In this document: in pieces, positions 22,344 to 29,021 of the stretch
Numbering within the stretch: the first letter of the stretch is position 1
How the letters are laid out: each line of letters starts with the position of its first letter
DNA from: Chryseosolibacter sp966095595
GTDB taxonomy: Bacteria > Bacteroidota > Bacteroidia > Cytophagales > Cyclobacteriaceae
DNA: 29,021 nucleotides
Reading direction: 5' to 3'
NCBI GenBank assembly: GCA_966095595.1
Contig: CBHTUB010000012.1
Location: forward strand, 1-29,021
Made by a program: the position numbers and the translations under genes
Notes under the pieces: model-generated
The model's input: the letters and a program-made list of their open reading frames with translations, nothing else
Database searches by the model: none
What the model was told of the DNA's origin: nothing

Positions 22344-22351
22344 CAAAGATA
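22344..22351 (-). promoter_or_regulatory. Candidate -7 box (TATCTTTG) for the TerB-like gene
   Basis: On the minus strand TATCTTTG matches TAnnTTTG and lies 12 bp before the ATG at 22331, in the 49-bp gap after feoB. No TTG is seen at the -33 distance and the leader would be very short, so the call is weak. Confidence 0.28.
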
Positions 22352-22380
22352 ATCAACAAAAGGATAAGCTTTGCTTCCGC

Positions 22381-24501
22381 CTATGAGAGAACTTGAAACA
22401 CTATAAACGCTGAAAGGTACGCCAGTCCGGTCATGTACAATAGCTGCACCGCAGGCCATTTCCACCCCTTTGTTTCCCTGTAAACAATCGCGAGCGTGCT
22501 CATGCATTGCATGGCAAACGTGTAAAATACCAGTAACGAAAATCCCACGGCCGGGGTAAATCTCGGCTCGCCGGTCTCGGGATTGACCTCGGCTGCAAGG
22601 CGTTCCTTGATGGTGTTTTCATCTTCTTCCGAAACGCTTCCAATGCTGTAGATCGTGGCGATCGTTCCTACAAAAACTTCCCGCGCAGCAAAAGATGTGA
22701 TCAGGGCAATCCCGATCTTCCAGTCGTAGCCCAGCGGCCTGATCACGGGCTCGATGGTTTTTCCAATAACCCCTGCATAGGAATGCTCGAGCTTGTAGGC
22801 GGCGATCCGATCCTCGAGTCCCTGCTCCGTCAACCTGAGGTTCGACGATTCTGAAAGCACGTGCTCGCGCGCATTCGCGAATTTATCTCCGGGGCCATAG
22901 CTTGCGAGAACCCATAGCACAATTGAAATCGAGATAATGATCTTGCCTGCTTCGAAGACGAATGCCTTTGTTTTTTCAACCAGGGTATAGCCGACGTTCG
23001 ACCACTTGGGGACGCGGTATGTCGGAAGCTCCATGATGAGGTAACTTCTCTCTTTCACGCGAATGAGGAGCTTCATGAGCCACGCAGAGCCTATCGCAGC
23101 TAAAAAACCAAGAATATACAACCCCATTAAAGCAAGGCCCTGAAGGTTGAAAAATCCCAGCGCCTTTTGGTCGGGCACGATCAGTCCGATCAAAATCGTA
23201 AAGACCGGTAGACGCGCAGAACAGCTCATCAGCGGTGTGACGAGAATCGTAATGGTTCGCTCTTTCCAGTTGTCAATTGTCCTTGTTGCCATGATGGCCG
23301 GAATGGCGCACGCAACACCCGACATCAAAGGCACAATGCTTTTCCCGTTCAATCCGAACTTGCGCATGATCTTGTCCATCAGGAAAACCACGCGCGCCAT
23401 ATATCCGGACTCTTCCAGGATCGAAATAAACGCAAACAAAATGGCGATCTGCGGAACGAAGATCAGGATGCCACCTATCCCCGGAGTGATGCCATCGGCC
23501 AGCAGGCTTGTAAGCGGCCCGGCCGGTAATGTATCTTTCAACCACGAGCTGGTGTTCGCGAACAACGAATCGATCAGGTCCATCGGAAGCTCTGCCCACG
23601 CGAAGATCGACTGGAACATCAGAAAGAGGATCGCGAAGAAGATCAGGTATCCCCATACTTTATGCGTGAGGATCGTATCGAGCTTGTTGGAATTTTTTTT
23701 CCAGGAGTGATCTGCAGTCTTAAGTGTCACACTGTTCAGCAGGTCCTGAATCGCACTGTAGCGCTGGATCGTTTCTGCGCCCTGAAATTTTCCGGGGAAG
23801 AAATTGTATTTCCGCCGAAGGGCATCCACTACTTCCTGGTCTTCTTTAGACAGAAACTGAAGCGAGCGCGGTTGCTCGAGGAACTGATAGGCTTCATAAT
23901 CATTGTCAACCTGGAGCTTCGACCGGATCTCATGAACAGGTTGCTTTGCTTCCTGCCAGACTTCGAATACGGGCTTCTCTGTGGCGCGAACCGGCTGGCT
24001 GATCACTTTTTTCAGCTCATCGAGGCCGACACCATTTCGGGCGTTGATCGGCACAACCGGAACACCGAGCTTTTTTGACAACGCCTTCAGATCATAGCTC
24101 ACTCCTGCTTTAGCTGCAAGATCCATCATGTTGAGGACGAGAATAGCCGGCAATCCGAGGTCGAGTATTTGCGTGAGCAGAAGAAAACCGCGTTTGAGGT
24201 TAGTAGCGTCGGCAATAACGACGACTTTGTCCGGAGTTGTCGGCGCGTGATGATTCAGTAATATCTCGGCAACGATCTGCTCATCAAGGCTACGCGGATA
24301 GATGCTATAAATTCCAGGCAGGTCGATGATCTCAGCAGTGGAGCCGTCCGGCAGCTGGCACAGACCTGATTTTTTGTCCACCGTAACACCGGGAAAGTTT
24401 CCGATCTTCTGATTCAAACCGGTGAGATAGTTGAAAAGCGAGGATTTTCCGGCGTTCGGATTCCCCACCAATGCGACTTTCAATCTGCGGTTTTCTGACA
24501 T
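22381..24501 (-). CDS. feoB: Ferrous iron transport protein B
   Basis: The 706-residue protein is the main Fe2+ permease of the Feo system. The N-terminal G domain has G1 GNPNAGKS at residues 13-20, G2 Thr40 within NFPGVTV, G3 DLPG at 60-63, and G4 NMMD at 124-127. A helical spacer follows, and then a membrane domain of about residues 280-706 with the two Gate (nucleoside-recognition-type) repeats, including GYMARVVFLMDKIMRKFGLNGKSIVPLMSGVACAIPAIMATRT and KIGIALITSFAAREVFVGTIATIYSIG. Cysteine in GVACAIPA and the downstream MSCSARLP block match the conserved pore motifs. The size is typical for Bacteroidota. Its ATG overlaps the feoA stop by one base (TGATG), which indicates translational coupling. 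Confidence 0.96.
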   Translation of the reverse strand: MSENRRLKVALVGNPNAGKSSLFNYLTGLNQKIGNFPGVTVDKKSGLCQLPDGSTAEIIDLPGIYSIYPRSLDEQIVAEILLNHHAPTTPDKVVVIADATNLKRGFLLLTQILDLGLPAILVLNMMDLAAKAGVSYDLKALSKKLGVPVVPINARNGVGLDELKKVISQPVRATEKPVFEVWQEAKQPVHEIRSKLQVDNDYEAYQFLEQPRSLQFLSKEDQEVVDALRRKYNFFPGKFQGAETIQRYSAIQDLLNSVTLKTADHSWKKNSNKLDTILTHKVWGYLIFFAILFLMFQSIFAWAELPMDLIDSLFANTSSWLKDTLPAGPLTSLLADGITPGIGGILIFVPQIAILFAFISILEESGYMARVVFLMDKIMRKFGLNGKSIVPLMSGVACAIPAIMATRTIDNWKERTITILVTPLMSCSARLPVFTILIGLIVPDQKALGFFNLQGLALMGLYILGFLAAIGSAWLMKLLIRVKERSYLIMELPTYRVPKWSNVGYTLVEKTKAFVFEAGKIIISISIVLWVLASYGPGDKFANAREHVLSESSNLRLTEQGLEDRIAAYKLEHSYAGVIGKTIEPVIRPLGYDWKIGIALITSFAAREVFVGTIATIYSIGSVSEEDENTIKERLAAEVNPETGEPRFTPAVGFSLLVFYTFAMQCMSTLAIVYRETKGWKWPAVQLLYMTGLAYLSAFIVFQVLS

Positions 24502-24731
24502 CAGGAGATAATTGAAATCGTAGAGGCTTCATCCAGACGAAGAGACAATTCGTATCCGGAGACGCTCACACACACGGGATCTCCCAGAGGCGCAGTAAAG
24601 TTGAAGCGAATAGCCGATCCAGGCAGGCAACCCATTTCCATCAATTTCACAGAAATGTGCTCATCTGTAAAACCCGAAATAATTGCCATCTCTCCGGGTC
24701 TCATATGGGCTACACTTTTCGCAACTTCCAC
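24501..24731 (-). CDS. feoA: Ferrous iron transport protein A
   Basis: The 76-residue SH3-like protein has the FeoA pattern: HMRPGEMAIISGFTDEHISVKLMEMGCLPGSAIRF, then PLGDPVCVSVSGYELSLRLDEASTISI. FeoA is a small cytoplasmic partner needed for FeoB-mediated Fe2+ uptake. The start is GTG 24731; an in-frame TAA lies three codons upstream, and the only later ATG (24704) would cut off part of the domain. It is the first gene after a good promoter, and its stop overlaps the feoB start. A separate feoC is not seen. Confidence 0.93.
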   Translation of the reverse strand: MEVAKSVAHMRPGEMAIISGFTDEHISVKLMEMGCLPGSAIRFNFTAPLGDPVCVSVSGYELSLRLDEASTISIIS

Positions 24732-24763
24732 CTTCTCTTAATTTAGATTAAATTTAAACAAGG

Positions 24764-24794
24764 CAAAGATATGGGGGGTTCTCGAGTCTCGCAA
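24764..24794 (-). promoter_or_regulatory. Bacteroidota-type promoter of feoAB
   Basis: On the minus strand, TTG (24794-24792) and TATCTTTG (24771-24764) form a -33/-7 pair with a 20-bp spacer, matching TTG-N(17-23)-TAnnTTTG. The leader to the feoA GTG is about 25-30 nt and is AT-rich (TTTAAATTTAATCTAAATTAA), a possible operator region for a Fur-type regulator, although no canonical Fur box can be recognised. Confidence 0.58.
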
Positions 24795-24837
24795 TGATTT
24801 CCCAAAGGATTGTGTTAATGAGTTTTAGAGGATTTTT

Positions 24838-25029
24838 ATGAGTAAAGAACAACCAGACAATGACGGAAAGCCACCGGCAAAGCCCCTGGATGATAAATCA
24901 CCGGAAAAAAGCCCTGACCCCGAAACACAGGCTGAAAAAGGCGATCAGGACGATGAGGGGCTTGATATACTCCTCAGGGGACTCGGTCTGCCTGACCGTG
25001 ACCTCAAAAAGAACCTCGGCTGTGGCTGA
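24838..25029 (+). CDS. Small acidic, low-complexity protein of unknown function
   Basis: The 63-residue frame starts with ATG 24838, preceded by a purine-rich GAGGA at a suitable distance. Residues 1-40 are Asp/Glu/Lys/Pro-rich and presumably disordered (SKEQPDNDGKPPAKPLDD and similar). The last 22 residues look more ordered and less random: DEGLDILLRGLGLPDRDLKK and the ending NLGCG. It diverges from feoA with a 106-bp gap and ends exactly at the base before the murF-alr stop codon on the other strand (TGATCA junction). There is no homologue I can name. Support is the start context and the non-random C-terminus; a chance frame is not excluded. Confidence 0.5.
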   Translation: MSKEQPDNDGKPPAKPLDDKSPEKSPDPETQAEKGDQDDEGLDILLRGLGLPDRDLKKNLGCG

Positions 25030-27468
25030 TCAGATACTCTCGGCAACAAACACCCGCTTCACACGCTCACTGGTGTTGGTGAGGATCTCATAGGGAATGG
25101 TGTTGACCTTTCGGGCTACTTCATGAATGGGCAGATCTTCACCGAAGATGATCACCTCGTCACCCTCCCGCGCAGGAATGCCGGTGAGATCGACCATGGT
25201 CATATCCATGCAAACATTCCCCATTACTTTGGCCCGATGACCGTTTACAAGAACTTCTCCAACGCCCCGGCTAAACGCGCGACTAAATCCATCCGCGTAT
25301 CCGATCGCGATCGTGCCGATCATGGTGTCCGTCGTTGCTTTTCCTTTCCTTCCATAACCTACGGTTTCCCCTTTCGGAATGTGTTTGATCTGTGAGATCA
25401 CAGTTTTAAGCGTTGCTACGACTTTTAGATTGGACTTATTGTCTGTGGTTGGATCCACGCCATAGAGACCGATGCCGAGACGCACCATATCGAATTGCAG
25501 CTCGGCAAGTCTGAGAATTCCCGGAGAATTGAGGATGTGATAGATCGGTTTATACCCGAGGGCATTCGATATCTCATCAGCCATTTTTTTAAAGTGTGCG
25601 CCCTGATCAGCGCTGAACTTGTCGTGCTCCGCTTCATCTGCACCCGCCAGGTGGCTGAAGATACTGGCGACCCGAAGGTTGGAATGTGCTTTCAACAGGG
25701 TGATCAGGGAACTTACGTCCGACTCTTCAAAGCCAAGGCGATGCATACCTGTGTCGAGCTTCAGATGGATCGACGCTTTACGCCCCGCGAGAAATCGGAT
25801 AAATGAGTTGAGGATCCGGAAGCTGTACATCTCGGGTTCGAGATGATGCGTCAACAATGCGTCGAAACTTTCTTCTGACGGATTCATCACCATGATCGGA
25901 ATGGAGATATTATTTTTTCGAAGCTCTATCCCTTCGTCTGCATAGGCCACGCCCAGATAATCGACGCGGTGATATTGTAAGACGTTCGCGATTTCAACGC
26001 TACCGCTTCCATATGCGAAAGCCTTCACCATTACCATTATTTTTGTCGACGGCTTGAGCAAGGACCGGAAGTAATTCAGGTTATGAACAATGGCGCCGAG
26101 ATCCACCTCTATGATCGTACCGTGAACTTTTCTCTGAAGTGCGTGGACGATCCTTTCGAATTGGAAAACACGCGCTCCCTTCACGAGAATGATCTCATCC
26201 TGAAACTTGTCGGTGTTGAGATTTTCAATGAAAGAATCGGTCGTTTCGAAGAATTCAGATCCGGCTGGAAACACCGTCGAATACGCGCGGAGTTTTGGAC
26301 CGATTCCGATAAGGCGGTGAACGTGATTTTCGGTTATCAGCTTTTCAATCCGGGTTATCAACTCACGATCATCGAGACCGGATTGAAGGATATCGGAGAG
26401 AATGACGGTCTTCTTTTTCTTCTGCTGCTGATTTTTCAGGAACTGAAGACTGATCTGCAGACCGGCAAGGTCGTTGTTGTAGGTGTCATCTATCAGCTGG
26501 CAGTTATTGATGGCCTCTTTCAATTCGAGGCGCATCGCCACGGATTTGAGCTGGGACATCTTTTGTGCGATCACTGTGGGATCATATTTGAAGTACAGCA
26601 GGGTGGCGATGCAATGAAGTGCATTTTCGACAGAGGCGTTGTCGCTGAAGGGAAGTGTAAGGCTAAAGACCTGACTTCCGGAGCTTATATTAAAATTGGG
26701 ACCTTCGCGGCTCACCCTGATGTCGGCGGGTGCGTCGAAACCCCAGGTGAACGTTTTGCTTTTATTGCTTGTCAGAACTTCGTAGATCAGCCGATGATCG
26801 CTACAGCAAATCACTACATCCGAATTGCGAAATAGCTTAGCCTTTTCGGTTGCTTTTTGTTTCGAATCCCGGAAACCCTCATCGTGTGCGGGGCCAATGT
26901 TGGTGAATAATCCGATCTGTGGCTTGAGTATCCTTTCAAGCTTCTGCATTTCGTCCACCGTAGAGATCCCCGCTTCGAAGATCCCCAGATCATGACCCGG
27001 TTGCAATTGCCACACCGACAACGGGACGCCTAGCTGTGAATTATAACTTCCCGGGTTTTTGACGACACTGAAGTCATCCGATAACAATTGATATAACCAC
27101 TCCTTCACGATCGTTTTGCCATTGCTCCCCGTAATGGCGATAATCCGCGCTTGCATTTGTGAACGGTGGTATGCCGCAAGGTCCTGCAATGCGGTAAGGG
27201 CAGAGTCAGCAAGGAAGATGTTGGCCCCGGCAAGCCTGTTATAAAAGGGTAGTGATTTTTCAACTACAAATTGCCTGATCCCTGCGTCATATAATTGCTG
27301 GATGTAGGCATGTCCATCGTGATGTCGGCCGTTGATCGCAAAGAAAAGCGAACCGGTGCCGCCCATTGTTTTTCTGCTATCTGTAATGAGCGATTGTATC
27401 GGCCTGTCTTCCGAAAAAAGAGCTACAGTGCCTTTTGTGATTTTTGAAAGCTCGCTGAAGGAGATCAT
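25030..27468 (-). CDS. murF-alr: Bifunctional UDP-N-acetylmuramoyl-tripeptide:D-alanyl-D-alanine ligase / alanine racemase (MurF-Alr fusion)
   Basis: The 812-residue protein joins two cell-wall enzymes. The MurF half (residues about 1-450) has the Mur-ligase ATP loop ITGSNGKT at 112-119, with LITDSRK and GSLFFAINGRHHDGHAYI before it and NIGPAHDEGF after it; it adds D-Ala-D-Ala to the UDP-MurNAc tripeptide. The Alr half (about 455-812) is a fold-III PLP enzyme that makes D-alanine: the PLP lysine is Lys482 in MVKAFAYGSG, the second catalytic residue is Tyr705 in VGYGRKGKA, and the substrate-site block is VCMDMTMVDLT. The C-terminus YEILTNTSERVKRVF is typical of Alr. The fusion is characteristic of Bacteroidota. 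It begins 5 bp after csaA and is probably co-transcribed with it. Confidence 0.95.
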   Translation of the reverse strand: MISFSELSKITKGTVALFSEDRPIQSLITDSRKTMGGTGSLFFAINGRHHDGHAYIQQLYDAGIRQFVVEKSLPFYNRLAGANIFLADSALTALQDLAAYHRSQMQARIIAITGSNGKTIVKEWLYQLLSDDFSVVKNPGSYNSQLGVPLSVWQLQPGHDLGIFEAGISTVDEMQKLERILKPQIGLFTNIGPAHDEGFRDSKQKATEKAKLFRNSDVVICCSDHRLIYEVLTSNKSKTFTWGFDAPADIRVSREGPNFNISSGSQVFSLTLPFSDNASVENALHCIATLLYFKYDPTVIAQKMSQLKSVAMRLELKEAINNCQLIDDTYNNDLAGLQISLQFLKNQQQKKKKTVILSDILQSGLDDRELITRIEKLITENHVHRLIGIGPKLRAYSTVFPAGSEFFETTDSFIENLNTDKFQDEIILVKGARVFQFERIVHALQRKVHGTIIEVDLGAIVHNLNYFRSLLKPSTKIMVMVKAFAYGSGSVEIANVLQYHRVDYLGVAYADEGIELRKNNISIPIMVMNPSEESFDALLTHHLEPEMYSFRILNSFIRFLAGRKASIHLKLDTGMHRLGFEESDVSSLITLLKAHSNLRVASIFSHLAGADEAEHDKFSADQGAHFKKMADEISNALGYKPIYHILNSPGILRLAELQFDMVRLGIGLYGVDPTTDNKSNLKVVATLKTVISQIKHIPKGETVGYGRKGKATTDTMIGTIAIGYADGFSRAFSRGVGEVLVNGHRAKVMGNVCMDMTMVDLTGIPAREGDEVIIFGEDLPIHEVARKVNTIPYEILTNTSERVKRVFVAESI

Positions 27469-27473
27469 AAAAG

Positions 27474-27806
27474 TTAGAACAAACGGGCTCCGTTAGGAAC
27501 ATCTTTATCAACCGTGCAAAGTACGACATCACCATTTTCGTCAGGGAAACCTGTTACAAGGACCTCACTAAGAAAATTTCCGATCTGCTTTGGGGCAAAG
27601 TTGACGACACATACCACATGACGTCCGATCAGGGATTCCGGTGAATAGTGTTTTGTGATCTGGGCACTCGACTTCTTTACTCCCAGGGCTCCGAGATCCA
27701 CCCACACTTTAATTGCCGGTTTGCGGGCGCCTTCAAAAGCCTCCGCTCTGGTAATTGTCCCCTTCCGAATATCGATTTTTTCGAAATCTGCCCAGTTGAT
27801 CATCAT
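27474..27806 (-). CDS. csaA: CsaA-type tRNA-binding-domain chaperone
   Basis: The 110-residue protein is a single EMAP-II/Arc1-like OB-fold tRNA-binding domain: WADFEKIDIRKGTITRAEAF, then KPAIKVWVDLGALGVKKSSAQIT, then GRHVVCVVNFAPKQIGNFLSEVLVTGF and the end VPNGARLF. This is the length and pattern of CsaA, an export-related chaperone first described in Bacillus. In vivo clients are poorly known. Two adjacent ATG codons (27806 and 27803) could serve as start. The murF-alr gene follows 5 bp later. The 173-bp gap upstream (27807-27979), shared with the divergent secreted-protein gene, shows no clear promoter. Confidence 0.9.
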   Translation of the reverse strand: MMINWADFEKIDIRKGTITRAEAFEGARKPAIKVWVDLGALGVKKSSAQITKHYSPESLIGRHVVCVVNFAPKQIGNFLSEVLVTGFPDENGDVVLCTVDKDVPNGARLF

Positions 27807-27979
27807 GCACTAAAAATTGGGAAAAGAACGCAGAAAAGCCAATCATGAAAAATTACCGCACTTTGGGGTACTACCGCTCGTTGGTAAAAAGCTGACGTTC
27901 GTCTGGGGTTTACGGGTTTATTTCGTACTTTTCCGGCTATCAAAAACAAACGATGGCGTTTTGCCGTTTTCCGGAATAA

Positions 27980-28414
27980 ATGACAACACGTGCCCTCTAC
28001 GTTGTGACTATTACGCTGCTCGGATGCTTCGTGCAGCTGAACGGCTTTGCTCAGGGCACGGGTTATGTCGACGTACAGCTGCCGGATCCGGATAAGTATG
28101 AGCTCGAAAAAGTAATGAGCAGTCCGGGAGAGAGTGATTCAAAATACGTTTACAAGCCGAATCCAAATCCGGTTACAAAAGATTCCCTCGCCGTTAGTTC
28201 CGGCACGCATAACAGCACACACCATGCAGCGTCAAACGTGAGCCGCGTGAGAATGGAAAAGACCGGCCCGCCTGCAATCAAGGAGACCGTACAGAAGCAA
28301 TCAAAGAATCAGGAAGAAACCCCAAAGGCTAAAACCGACGATGATTCGATCATGTCATTCAACTTCCTATACTACATCATCGAAAAATACAAATTACAGG
28401 ATATCGTCGATTGA
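27980..28414 (+). CDS. Small secreted protein of unknown function
   Basis: The 144-residue protein has a Sec signal peptide (MTTRALYVVTITLLGCFVQLNGFA, probable cleavage before QGTG). The mature part is polar and low in hydrophobic residues: YVDVQLPDPDKYELEKVMSS, then a Pro/Asn/Ser/Thr/Lys-rich linker likely to be disordered. It ends in a compact hydrophobic tail, SIMSFNFLYYIIEKYKLQDIV, that could be a helix. A Cys at residue 16 in LLGC lies too deep within the hydrophobic core and lacks a convincing lipobox context, but a lipoprotein cannot be fully excluded. I do not recognise the family. It is tail-to-tail with hisA, 6 bp apart. Confidence 0.68.
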   Translation: MTTRALYVVTITLLGCFVQLNGFAQGTGYVDVQLPDPDKYELEKVMSSPGESDSKYVYKPNPNPVTKDSLAVSSGTHNSTHHAASNVSRVRMEKTGPPAIKETVQKQSKNQEETPKAKTDDDSIMSFNFLYYIIEKYKLQDIVD

Positions 28415-28420
28415 TGAATC

Positions 28421-29021
28421 CTAAGCTGTTTTCTTGACAAGGAACTGTTCGAGATCTTCAAGTTTCAGAATTCCCTCGTAAAAAGCTTTTCCGAAAATCA
28501 CGGCGAATATGCCCATATCGTTGAGGCGCTTGATATCGTCTACACCGCGGACACCACCACTCGCGAGAACGGAAAGATCGGGGAAGGTATTGAGGATCTC
28601 CTGGTAGAAATCAAAGTTGGGTCCTTCAAGCACGCCATCGCGTGACACATCCGTCGATTTCACATATTTCAATCCGCGTGAATAGAAATAATCGAGGTGC
28701 TCGAAGTAAGTCAGATTAGCCTTGCGTTGCCACCCGCGGAACAACAACTCCTTAGAGTCGCGGCTCAGCACGTCTGCCCCCAGGGTCATCTTTTCACGGC
28801 CATAGGAGATGATCCATGACGAGAACAATTCAGGGTCTGTGACGGCGATACTTGCTGCGGTGATATATTCAGCTCCGTATTCAAAAGCTTTCGCGATATC
28901 TCCGTCGGTCGAGATGCCGCCCGTGAAATCAATTTTCAGATCAGTGTGGCCTGCTATGGCTTCAAGCACGTGCCAGTTCACCGGATGTCCTTTTTCAGCA
29001 CCGTCAAGGTCTACGAGGTGA
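28421..29021 (-). CDS. hisA: 1-(5-phosphoribosyl)-5-[(5-phosphoribosylamino)methylideneamino]imidazole-4-carboxamide isomerase, 3' part
   Basis: The frame runs off the right edge of the window, so the first roughly 40 codons are missing. The visible 200 residues are the HisA TIM barrel: HLVDLDGAEKGHPVNWHVLEAIAGH, then KIDFTGGISTDGDIAKAFEYGA, then TDVSRDGVLEGPNFDFY with the second catalytic Asp, then SVLASGGVRGVDDIKRLNDMGIFAVIFGKAFYEG. HisA performs the Amadori isomerisation of ProFAR to PRFAR in histidine synthesis. HisF, the close homologue, is less likely because of the HLVDLDGA and KAFYEG blocks. Neighbouring his genes, if any, would lie beyond 29021. A GTG at 28981 is internal and not the start. 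Confidence 0.94.
   Translation of the reverse strand, partial: HLVDLDGAEKGHPVNWHVLEAIAGHTDLKIDFTGGISTDGDIAKAFEYGAEYITAASIAVTDPELFSSWIISYGREKMTLGADVLSRDSKELLFRGWQRKANLTYFEHLDYFYSRGLKYVKSTDVSRDGVLEGPNFDFYQEILNTFPDLSVLASGGVRGVDDIKRLNDMGIFAVIFGKAFYEGILKLEDLEQFLVKKTA

Noticed and set aside
23147..23710. 187-codon plus-strand open frame
   Set aside because: Entirely antisense to the membrane domain of feoB; no start context or homology supports it.
26083..26835. 250-codon plus-strand open frame
   Set aside because: It lies wholly antisense to murF-alr, whose motifs are intact; the translated product has no recognisable domain and arises from the codon bias of the opposite strand.
1..29021. tRNA, rRNA, CRISPR, insertion sequence, prophage or defence island
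   Set aside because: Reading both strands gave no cloverleaf-like tRNA segment, no repeat-spacer pattern, no transposase or integrase motif and no known defence gene; the content is core metabolism and envelope.

Overview
The window looks like a chromosomal segment of a Bacteroidota bacterium, most probably from the order Cytophagales. The evidence is a fused MurF-Alr cell-wall enzyme, a DUF4783 protein, a lipoprotein with the PorE-type TPR / PD40 propeller / carboxypeptidase-regulatory / OmpA architecture, a LETM1-related TerB-like protein, and intergenic promoters of the Bacteroidota form TTG-N(17-23)-TAnnTTTG. Ribosome binding sites are weak, as is usual in this phylum, and several starts are GTG or TTG. 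No rRNA, tRNA, CRISPR array, transposase, integrase or phage gene is visible. Gene density is high and the content is mainly housekeeping and cell-envelope genes.

Layout, left part (1-8905, all plus strand). The 3' end of a CCG-domain Fe-S protein is followed by a small Bacteroidota-specific protein, the PorE-like OmpA lipoprotein, fumarase fumC, and a secreted coiled-coil/SPOR-like protein that ends at a clear intrinsic terminator (5579-5608). A second transcription unit then carries a secreted glycine-rich collagen-like protein, recJ and lptB, with gaps of 7 bp and 1 bp. The two gaps flanking fumC hold mosaics of short degenerate repeats.

Middle part. A minus-strand cluster (8981-11277) runs DUF4783 protein, nadC, a YcxB-like membrane protein and recX. 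Divergent from it, with a good promoter, is the plus-strand unit gpmI, a lipoprotein overlapping gpmI by 20 bp, an MsbA-like ABC exporter and a Fur-family regulator. A separately promoted TerC-family membrane protein follows.

Right part. A long minus-strand series (16971-24731) is transcribed feoA, feoB, TerB-like protein, HEAT/cyclophilin lipoprotein, purK, purE, LETM1-related protein. feoA/feoB (TGATG) and purK/purE (ATGA) overlap in ways that suggest translational coupling. A small acidic reading frame diverges from feoA and ends flush against the stop of the murF-alr fusion, which is preceded by csaA. A small secreted protein of unknown function and the 3' part of hisA close the window.

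Functionally, the window groups iron uptake (feoAB, and possibly the Fur regulator), envelope biogenesis (lptB, MsbA-like exporter, murF-alr, OmpA/PorE-like protein), purine, NAD and histidine synthesis (purEK, nadC, hisA), central carbon metabolism (fumC, gpmI) and DNA repair (recJ, recX). I did not find a convincing new multi-gene system. The most open items are the collagen-like secreted protein upstream of recJ, the small acidic frame beside feoAB, the TerB/LETM1-type proteins, and the intergenic repeats.
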